DNA of 11,343 bases, taken from positions 1-11,343 of the forward strand of contig JAFAJR010000349.1 in the NCBI GenBank assembly GCA_019236085.1. Reading direction: 5' to 3'. Positions 6,138 through 11,343 of the stretch are shown here, in pieces. A model generated the notes under the pieces. That model saw nothing but the letters and a program-made list of their open reading frames with translations, did no database searches and was not told where the DNA came from. The DNA comes from Candidatus Dormiibacterota bacterium (GTDB lineage Bacteria > Chloroflexota > Dormibacteria > Aeolococcales > Aeolococcaceae). A program made the translations under genes and the position numbers. The stretch's first letter is position 1; the number at the start of each line of letters is the position of its first letter.

Positions 6138-6653
6138 GTGGATCTCTTTCAGCTGGCCGTTCCGGCCTGGCAGCTCATTGTCCGGTGCATCGTCATCGAC
6201 GTCGTGCTGCTCACGGCACTGCGCATCTTCGGCAAGCGCGAAGTGGGGCAGTTCACCCTCTACGACCTGGTCCTGATCCTGCTCGTAGCCAACGCCGTGC
6301 AGCCGGCCATGACGGGCCCGGACTCATCGCTCAGCGGCGGCCTGATCATCATCGGCGGCCTGGTGGTGTTCAACTACGCGCTGTCGCAGCTGAACCGAAT
6401 CGGGTTCTTCCACCGCCTGCTGTTCTCTCCGCCACGCGTGGTGATCCGCGACGGCCACTACATCGACTCGGCGATCGAAGCCGAGGGCCTGGACAAGTCC
6501 CTGCTGGATGAGGCGATCCGGGAGCACGGGGTGGACAGCGTGGCCGGCGTGAAGCTGGGTCTCCTGGAGTCCGACGGCAACATCAGCGTGGTCCCGGAGG
6601 ATTCACGCCCGCAGCCGCAGCGACGCCGGGTGCGCTGGGTGCGGCGGGCCTGA
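6138..6653 (+). CDS. DUF421 (YetF-like) membrane protein
   Basis: The 171-residue protein has the two-part build of the DUF421/YetF family. A membrane part has helices at about residues 8-28, 41-58 and 66-84, with the conserved stretch GKREVGQFTLYDLVLILLVANAVQPAM between and within the first two. A small soluble domain (about 98-153) follows, starting PPRVVIRDGHYI and ending VAGVKLGLLESDGNISVVP. The molecular role of the family is poorly known; in Bacillus, YetF-type proteins accompany spore and envelope functions. The GTG at 6138 follows GGAGG at a good distance. The last 17 residues (DSRPQPQRRRVRWVRRA) are basic, lie beyond the domain, and are encoded in the 51 bases that overlap the convergent GT87 gene. 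The gene starts 60 bases after the TetR stop and could be read from the TetR promoter. Confidence 0.88.
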   Translation: MDLFQLAVPAWQLIVRCIVIDVVLLTALRIFGKREVGQFTLYDLVLILLVANAVQPAMTGPDSSLSGGLIIIGGLVVFNYALSQLNRIGFFHRLLFSPPRVVIRDGHYIDSAIEAEGLDKSLLDEAIREHGVDSVAGVKLGLLESDGNISVVPEDSRPQPQRRRVRWVRRA

Positions 6654-7841
6654 GCGGGTCACCCCGAACGCGAGGGCCGCCATAAGCAGCAGCGCGAACG
6701 GGGTGAGCCGTCCGGGGATCGGCGGCATGGCGTGCGCCGTGTCCTGCATCGTGCCGAGCGACACCGCGAGCCAGCCGCCGATGAGAGCGATGGTCCGGGG
6801 ACCCGGCCAGCGCTGCGTGTCACGGCGCCACGCCCAGGCCAGCGCCCCGACCAGCGGGGCCGTGAGCAGCGTGAGGTCGTGGCCCAGCAGGTGCGGGGCG
6901 GCAAAAAGGCTCAGGGTGGTGGCCAGCAGCAGGGCCGGCTCGAGCGGCAGGCCGTGCCTGCTGGCACGCCCCGTCAGGGCGGCGCCGACCAGCGCCGCAG
7001 CGCTCAGCACCACCCCCACAAGGAACGTCCAGCCGCCGGCGCCGAGCCAGGACTCCATCATCCCCACGGCGCTTTGCATCACCAGGCCGGGGCTGTTCGA
7101 CGGCTTGAGCAGCGCCCCGGCGAAGGCGCCGAGCGCGCCGGGTCCGGCGACAAGTGAGAGCGCGACAGCCGCACCGATGCCCGCAGCAGCGCCCGCCAAC
7201 CCCCGCCAGTCGCGCCGTCCGAACATGAACGCGAGCACGCCGAAGATGAGGTGCGGCTTGGCGATCGCCGCCGTCAGGCCCACGGCGAACCCGGCAGCGA
7301 GGCGGCGGTCGGCGCGCCAGCCGGCGTAGCCCAACGCCAAGCCCAGCGCCGCGACGCCGTCCCACTGACCTTCGAAGAACAGCAACGAGGTCCCGATGCC
7401 GGCCACCGCCACCGCCGCGCAGCTCAGCTTGAGCAGCCGCGGCGTCGCTCGAGGCCAGGGCGCGGCGCGGACCGCGACCACCGCCGCCAGAGCTACCAGG
7501 AGCAGCTGCAATAGGTCCCACAGGCGGTACGCGAGGGCCGAATCCAGCCAGCTGAAGGGGACTGCGATCACGGCAGCAGCAGGCGGGTTCTCAAAGGGGA
7601 TGTTGAGGTGGCCGGTGGGCGTCCCGGTGGCGGCCAGCACCGCCTGCTCCACCGGCTCGTCGTACATCTGCGAGCCGTGGCCTGTGCGCAGCAGCGTGCT
7701 TGCCGCGTATGTCGCGGCGTAATCCCCCGTCCGGCTCAGTGGGCCCGGGATGGCCCCCCATTCGCGGAAGTACTGCGCCATGGCGAGCACCGCGAGAGAG
7801 ACCAGGAGGATGGCGACCGGACGGGAGAGCGAGCGGTCCAC
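6603..7841 (-). CDS. GT87 (DUF2029) family membrane glycosyltransferase
   Basis: This 412-residue, very hydrophobic protein resembles the GT-C family GT87, whose actinobacterial members move mannose from polyprenyl-phosphate-mannose onto phosphatidylinositol mannosides or lipoglycans on the outer face of the membrane. After a first helix (about 9-24) comes an extracytoplasmic loop with Asp40-Tyr41, the usual place of the catalytic acidic residue. It is followed by the family pattern of small residues, YD (60-61) and the FENPP motif (83-87, compare YxxPP). Later landmarks are EGQWDGVAALGLALGYAGW and AIAKPHLIFGVLAF, followed by alternating helices to about residue 395. Roughly ten membrane segments are expected. 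The GTG start at 7841 is supported by TAGAGT 6 bases upstream. The last 17 codons overlap the convergent DUF421 gene. The exact donor and acceptor cannot be assigned. Confidence 0.8.
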   Translation of the reverse strand: MDRSLSRPVAILLVSLAVLAMAQYFREWGAIPGPLSRTGDYAATYAASTLLRTGHGSQMYDEPVEQAVLAATGTPTGHLNIPFENPPAAAVIAVPFSWLDSALAYRLWDLLQLLLVALAAVVAVRAAPWPRATPRLLKLSCAAVAVAGIGTSLLFFEGQWDGVAALGLALGYAGWRADRRLAAGFAVGLTAAIAKPHLIFGVLAFMFGRRDWRGLAGAAAGIGAAVALSLVAGPGALGAFAGALLKPSNSPGLVMQSAVGMMESWLGAGGWTFLVGVVLSAAALVGAALTGRASRHGLPLEPALLLATTLSLFAAPHLLGHDLTLLTAPLVGALAWAWRRDTQRWPGPRTIALIGGWLAVSLGTMQDTAHAMPPIPGRLTPFALLLMAALAFGVTRSGPPHPAHPASLRLRA

Positions 7842-7847
7842 GCAGCC

Positions 7848-7853
7848 ACTCTA
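7848..7853 (-). promoter_or_regulatory. candidate -10 element (TAGAGT) for the GT87 gene
   Basis: Minus-strand TAGAGT sits 6 bases upstream of the GTG at 7841, predicting a leaderless transcript. A TTGACC on the same strand (7875-7880) could be a -35, but its spacing of 21 bases is longer than usual. The 74-base gap to the macro-domain gene, the largest in this gene string, also supports a separate promoter. Confidence 0.5.
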
Positions 7854-7915
7854 TGCGCCGGCTCTCGACGTCCAGGTCAACGCCGTGTCACCGTCTCGCT
7901 GCTCTTTGCGCGAGA

Positions 7916-8422
7916 TCAGAGGCTGTGCAACGCCCCGCTGAACACCTCGAGGTCGGCATCGCTGAAGAGCGCGAAGGTGATCTCGCGGAGTGGCGTCGCC
8001 GGCGCAGTGAGCGCGGCGGCCGCCTCGTCGAGCGCAATCGGCGCCGCCAGCGCCACCGGGAAGCCGTAGATGCCGGTGCTGAGCGACGGCGCCGCGACGG
8101 TTGCGGCGCGGTGCTCGGCAGCCAGCGCGAAGGCGGCGCGATAGGCGGACCGCAGAAGGTCAGGCTCGCCGTGTTCGCCGTCGCGCCACCGAGGACCGAC
8201 GGCGTGCGCCACGAAGCGAGCACGCATCCGTCCGGCGCCGGTGATCACAGCAGAGCCCGTGGGGCATCGGTCGTATCGCTCGCGCAACTCGTGCATGATC
8301 TGCGGCCCCCCGGCCCGGTGCACTGCTCCGTCCACGCCGCCACCGCCGGCGAGGGACTGGTTCGCCGCATTCACGATGACGTCGACTGCAAGGGTGGTGA
8401 TGTCGGCGCGGATGAGACGCAG
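7916..8422 (-). CDS. macro domain protein (ADP-ribose binding, YmdB/MacroD-like)
   Basis: The protein is a stand-alone macro domain of the YmdB/MacroD type, whose members bind ADP-ribose and remove O-acetyl or mono-ADP-ribose groups. The signature VIVNAANQSLAGGGGVDGAVHR is intact, followed by RFVAHAVGPRW and the loop STGIYGFP that closes over the distal ribose. It ends 52 residues after that loop, giving the usual size. The start is a problem: the first ATG/GTG/TTG in frame is the GTG at 8374, which falls inside VIVNAAN and would delete the first strand. Upstream the frame stays open and reads RLIRADITTLAVD, exactly the expected N-terminus, preceded by a CTG at 8420-8422. I use that CTG, giving 168 residues. 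The gene lies 28 bases after the fabF stop in the same direction, so reinitiation by ribosomes leaving fabF is plausible. The family call is firm, the start is not. Confidence 0.85.
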   Translation of the reverse strand: MRLIRADITTLAVDVIVNAANQSLAGGGGVDGAVHRAGGPQIMHELRERYDRCPTGSAVITGAGRMRARFVAHAVGPRWRDGEHGEPDLLRSAYRAAFALAAEHRAATVAAPSLSTGIYGFPVALAAPIALDEAAAALTAPATPLREITFALFSDADLEVFSGALHSL

Positions 8423-8450
8423 CGTTCCGTCGCCGAAGACGCGCTCGAGC

Positions 8451-9707
8451 TCAGGCGTCGGCGACCCTGCTGAAGCCGAGACAGGCGTTATGCCCCCCGA
8501 AACCGAACGACGTGCTCAGCGCGAAATCGATGTGCGCCGGCCTGCCATGGTTGGGCACGTAGTCGAGGTCGCACTCGGGGTCGGGCTCGTCGAGGTTGAT
8601 GGTTGGTGGCACGTACTGGTCCTGCATGGCACAAACTGTGATGACCGCCTCCACGGCGCCGGCAGCGCCGAGCAGATGGCCGTGCATCGACTTGGTGGAC
8701 GACATGGGGATCGTCGACGCCGCGTCGCCGAGCGCCGCTTTCACAGCACGCGTTTCGGCTGCGTCGTTGAGCTGCGTGGAGGTGCCGTGCGCGTTGATGT
8801 AGTTCACCTCTTCCGGGTGTCGCTGGGCCCGCTGCAGCGCTCTGAGGATGCTGCGCCTTGCACCGTCGCCATCCTCGTTGGGCTGCGTGATGTGTCCCGC
8901 GTCAGCGGTGGCGCCGTAGCCCGTGAGCTCTGCGTAGATGCGAGCGCCGCGCCGCTGGGCGTGCTCCCACTCCTCCAGGATCAATATGCCGGCGCCCTCA
9001 CCCATCACGAACCCGTCGCGGTCCTTGTCGAAGGGACGCGAGGCTCGTTCCGGTTCGTCGTTGCGCGTCGACAGCGCCTGCATGGCATTGAAGGTGGCGA
9101 TGCCGATGTTTGTGATCGACGCCTCGGTGCCGCCGGTGATGACAGCTGTGGCGTCGCCGCGCTTGATCCACTCCGCCGCCTCGCCGATGGCGTGCGCACC
9201 TGACGCGCAGGCGCTGACCACGGCGAAGTTCGGTCCCTTCGCCCCACAGTCGATGGCGATCATGCCCGCCGACATGTCCGCGATCATCGCCGGCACGGTG
9301 AACGGCGACACGCGCCGCACACCGGAGTCGCGCAGTGTCAGCACCGCGCGCTCCAGGATCTCGAGGCCGCCGACTCCCGACGCCACCAGGACGCCGACGT
9401 CCTCGGCGATGTCGCCAACTGTGAGCCCGGAGTCAGCAACAGCCTCGCGAGCGGCAACGATGGCCATCTGTATGTTGCGGCTGCTGCGCCGAGTCTCCTT
9501 CTTTCCCAGCGCCGCCTCGGGGTCGAACGTCTTCACCTCCCCTGCGATGCGCGTGGGCAACGCCGAGGCGTCGAACGACTCGATGCGGCTGATGCCTGGC
9601 TTGCCCTCCCGGGCGGAGCGCCATGTGGAGGCCACGTCGAGTCCCAGGGGCGTCACAGCACCCATCCCGGTGATCGCCACCCGCACCCTGCCGTTGCCCT
9701 GGCTCAT
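8451..9707 (-). CDS. fabF: beta-ketoacyl-ACP synthase II (FabF)
   Basis: FabF condenses malonyl-ACP with acyl-ACP in type II fatty-acid elongation in the cytoplasm. The 418-residue protein is full length for the KAS II group (about 410-420). The thiolase fold is marked by VAITGMGAVTPLG at 10-22. The nucleophile is Cys167 (VVSACASGAHAIG), the catalytic histidines are His307 (NAHGTST) and His344 (KSMHGHLLGAAG, with Lys339), and the C-terminal gatekeeper loop is GFGGHN (402-407). All catalytic residues are present, so it should be an active condensing enzyme and not a chain-length-factor-type partner. The ATG at 9707 overlaps the fabI stop as ATGA, which indicates translational coupling. The macro-domain frame follows downstream. 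KasA/KasB-type mycolate enzymes share this fold, but nothing in the window points to mycolic acids. Confidence 0.96.
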   Translation of the reverse strand: MSQGNGRVRVAITGMGAVTPLGLDVASTWRSAREGKPGISRIESFDASALPTRIAGEVKTFDPEAALGKKETRRSSRNIQMAIVAAREAVADSGLTVGDIAEDVGVLVASGVGGLEILERAVLTLRDSGVRRVSPFTVPAMIADMSAGMIAIDCGAKGPNFAVVSACASGAHAIGEAAEWIKRGDATAVITGGTEASITNIGIATFNAMQALSTRNDEPERASRPFDKDRDGFVMGEGAGILILEEWEHAQRRGARIYAELTGYGATADAGHITQPNEDGDGARRSILRALQRAQRHPEEVNYINAHGTSTQLNDAAETRAVKAALGDAASTIPMSSTKSMHGHLLGAAGAVEAVITVCAMQDQYVPPTINLDEPDPECDLDYVPNHGRPAHIDFALSTSFGFGGHNACLGFSRVADA

Positions 9708-10537
9708 CGCGCAGCCTCCAATTCCACCAGTGGTGCGCCCTGCGAGTGGAAGCCGCCGTCAACGTGCAGCACCTCGCCGGTGATTGCACGCGCGAGGTCG
9801 CTGAGCAGGAAGAGGCAGGCGTCGGCGACCGGAGCGGTGTCGGCGCTGTCCCAGCCCAGGGGTGCCTGGCGCTGCCACGACTCCTTGAGGACGTTGAAGC
9901 CCGGGATGGACTTCGCCGCGATCGTCTCCAGCGGTCCGGCGGCCAGCGCGTTGACGCGGATCCGGTTGCGCCCCAGGTCACGCGCCAGGTAGCGGGTGAT
10001 CGCCTCCAGCGCCGCCTTGGCAGGTCCCATCCAGTCGTACAGCGGCCACGCGACGCTGGCGTCGAAGGTGAGGGTGACGATGGATCCTCTGTTTTCAGAC
10101 ATGAGTGGCACGAACTGGCGGGCCAGTGCCTGCAGCGAGTAGGCGCTGACGTGGAACGCCGTGGAGACTGACTCCCAGGGCGCGTCCACGAAGCCGCCAC
10201 CGAGGCAGTCTTCGGGGGCGAAGCCGACAGCGTGCACCAGGCCGTCGAGCGAGCCCCAGGTGGTGCGGACGTGCTCGGCGACGGCGGCGATCCCTGCGGT
10301 GTCGGTGACGTCCAGCTCCAGCACCTCAGGCGCGGGGTCCAGCCGCTGGGCGCTGCGCCGTGTCAGGCTCATCGCCCGGCCGAACGACGTGAGCAACACC
10401 TCGGCGCCCTGGCGCTGTGCTGCTTCAGCAATGCCGAAGGCGATGCTCTTCGGTGTCAGCACTCCGGTCACCAGCACGCGCCGCCCGGCGAGCACGCCGG
10501 TGGCAGGCTCGGCCGCGGTCATCGTCCTCACAGGCAC
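9704..10537 (-). CDS. fabI: enoyl-ACP reductase (FabI/InhA family)
   Basis: FabI reduces trans-2-enoyl-ACP with NADH (or NADPH), the last step of each fatty-acid elongation round. From the GTG at 10537 it has 277 residues. The divergent SDR cofactor loop is VTGVLTPKSIAFGIA (23-37), where FabI and InhA have a Gly-x5-Ser-Ile-Ala pattern. LELDVTD follows at 73-79, and the active-site pair is Tyr167 and Lys174 (YDWMGPAK, spacing six as in InhA Y158/K165). Phe158 matches InhA Phe149. GLVHAVGFAP (99-108) has Ala103 where InhA and E. coli FabI have Ser. APLGWDSADTAPVADACLFLLSD near the C-terminus is typical. The alternative ATG at 10522 has a short GAGG before it and removes five residues. It is the first of the minus-strand lipid genes and overlaps fabF by four bases. 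The closest resemblance by eye is to the actinobacterial InhA/FabI side of the family. Confidence 0.94.
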   Translation of the reverse strand: MPVRTMTAAEPATGVLAGRRVLVTGVLTPKSIAFGIAEAAQRQGAEVLLTSFGRAMSLTRRSAQRLDPAPEVLELDVTDTAGIAAVAEHVRTTWGSLDGLVHAVGFAPEDCLGGGFVDAPWESVSTAFHVSAYSLQALARQFVPLMSENRGSIVTLTFDASVAWPLYDWMGPAKAALEAITRYLARDLGRNRIRVNALAAGPLETIAAKSIPGFNVLKESWQRQAPLGWDSADTAPVADACLFLLSDLARAITGEVLHVDGGFHSQGAPLVELEAAR

Positions 10538-10542
10538 CGTAC

Positions 10543-10548
10543 GTTATA
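10543..10548 (-). promoter_or_regulatory. candidate -10 element (TATAAC) for fabI-fabF
   Basis: In the 33-base gap after the phosphatase gene, minus-strand TATAAC lies 5 bases before the GTG at 10537 and 20 bases before the ATG at 10522. It either gives a leaderless GTG-initiated mRNA or a leader of about 14 bases for the ATG. It is one of few AT-rich spots in the region. No -35 is evident. Confidence 0.4.
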
Positions 10549-10570
10549 AGGAGCGGCTCGGCGCCTGCGG

Positions 10571-11343
10571 TTACGACACCAGCGAGAGCATCACCTCGTG
10601 CCAGGAGGGCTCGCCGGCAACGATGTCGCCGGTGTCGAACACTGCTTCAGGATCCCCCGACCAGTCGGTGACGACGCCGCCCGCCTCACGGACCAGCAGC
10701 GAGCCCGCCGCGATGTCCCACACCGCGAGCCCCAGCTCGAAGAAGCCCTCGAAGCTCCCCTGCGCCGTGTAGGCGAGATCGAGGCTGGCGGCCCCTGCGC
10801 GCCGCAGGTCCTCGAACCGCCGCAGCGAGCGCTCCAGCACGGAAAGGTAGCGCCCGGTCTGTTCGCGCAGCTTGAAGGGAAAGCCGGTGGCGGCCACGCC
10901 GTTGCCCGGGTGGCGGGCGACCGCGAGGCGCCGCCCTGCGCCGTCGTGAGCGCCCTCCCCCTCGGCCGCCGACCACTCGGCGCCCAGCAAAGGCGCCACC
11001 ACAGCACCGGCCACCGGCCGCCGCTGCTCCATGAGCGCCACGCTGACCCCGACCACTGGAAAGCCGCGGAGCAGGTTGGTGGTGCCGTCGACGGGATCCA
11101 CCACCCAGTAGCGCTCTGCCGTCTCACCGCCGCTCTCCTCGGCGAGCACCGGCGACTGGCTGCCGGCGTGCAACACCTCCAGCGCGGCGTTCTCGGCGTC
11201 GCGGTCGACCGAGGTCACGTAATCGCCTGCCGATTTCTGTTCCGCCGACAGCGCCGCCCAGCCCGCGGCCCGGGTCCGGACCACCGCCGCCTCGGCGCGG
11301 GCCGCCACCAGAGCCAGCGACCGGTCGTCAGCGCGCCCCGTCA
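10571..11343 (-). CDS. inositol monophosphatase family protein (runs to the window edge)
   Basis: This is a Mg2+/Li+-type phosphatase of the IMPase fold, acting on a small phosphorylated metabolite such as inositol-1-phosphate or histidinol phosphate. Counting from an internal GTG at 11308, the metal-ligand Glu is in LAEESGG (55-61), the core DPVDGTTN is at 71-78, and the second metal motif WDIAAG is at 197-202, followed by REAGGVVTDWSGDP. The usual membrane-independent length is about 250-270. Upstream of 11308 the frame stays open and reads TGRADDRSLALV; the last two bases of the window are TG on this strand, so the base just outside could complete an ATG or GTG and give a 257-residue protein. 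The stop TAA at 10571 is 33 bases before fabI. In actinobacteria such genes can feed phosphatidylinositol synthesis, which would suit the GT87 neighbour, but the substrate (IMPase, HisN or CysQ-like) is not settled. Confidence 0.9.
   Translation of the reverse strand, partial: TGRADDRSLALVAARAEAAVVRTRAAGWAALSAEQKSAGDYVTSVDRDAENAALEVLHAGSQSPVLAEESGGETAERYWVVDPVDGTTNLLRGFPVVGVSVALMEQRRPVAGAVVAPLLGAEWSAAEGEGAHDGAGRRLAVARHPGNGVAATGFPFKLREQTGRYLSVLERSLRRFEDLRRAGAASLDLAYTAQGSFEGFFELGLAVWDIAAGSLLVREAGGVVTDWSGDPEAVFDTGDIVAGEPSWHEVMLSLVS

Noticed and set aside
8445..8455. Programmed +1 frameshift at the fabF stop creating a FabF-macro fusion
   Set aside because: The P-site codon GCC cannot re-pair well with CCT after a +1 slip and no stimulatory element is seen; kept only as an alternative in the macro-domain finding.

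Overview
The window is a dense, GC-rich stretch of ordinary-looking chromosome. Frequent GTG starts, leaderless-type promoters, a divergent EthA/EthR-like BVMO/TetR pair, a GT87 membrane mannosyltransferase relative, an M50-CBS protease and an InhA-like FabI together suggest an actinobacterium in the broad sense. Deep lineages such as Thermoleophilia or Acidimicrobiia are possible, but the sequence alone does not fix the class. I see no mobile element, CRISPR array, rRNA or tRNA.

Layout. Positions 1-81 may hold the tail of a forward gene. A 63-residue two-helix membrane protein (125-316, minus) is divergent from mscL (404-805, plus). mscL carries a C-terminal zinc ribbon and is followed 16 bases later by an NADP-dependent medium-chain reductase of the PTGR1/CurA type (822-1832). 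That gene converges with a minus-strand trio running from 5374 down to 1829: a Baeyer-Villiger-type flavin monooxygenase, a short-chain dehydrogenase and an M50 site-2 protease with CBS domains. The gaps inside the trio are 5 and 7 bases. A TetR regulator (5421-6077, plus) is divergent from the trio. The 46 bases between the two start codons hold a nearly perfect inverted repeat that also contains a candidate -10 element for each direction. A DUF421/YetF-like membrane protein (6138-6653, plus) follows and overlaps the 3' end of a convergent GT87-type polytopic protein (6603-7841, minus).

The right part is all minus strand: an inositol-monophosphatase-family gene (running off the right edge, stop at 10571), fabI (9704-10537), fabF (8451-9707, ATGA overlap with fabI), a macro-domain gene (stop at 7916) and then the GT87 gene. 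FabI and FabF act in the reduction and condensation steps of type II fatty-acid elongation, so this is a small lipid-synthesis operon. The macro-domain gene is placed just after fabF and has no ATG, GTG or TTG codon at the expected start.

How the parts may work together. The BVMO/SDR pair looks like a TetR-controlled oxidation module, in which an alcohol/ketone dehydrogenase could work with a ketone-to-ester monooxygenase. The most distinctive DNA-level signal is a repeated promoter layout: a TANNNT hexamer lies 6-7 bases upstream of the start codon of at least four genes, predicting leaderless mRNAs. Nothing here is clearly a new multi-gene system. The best leads are the symmetric operator-promoter at 5382-5414, the start of the macro-domain gene and the zinc-ribbon MscL.
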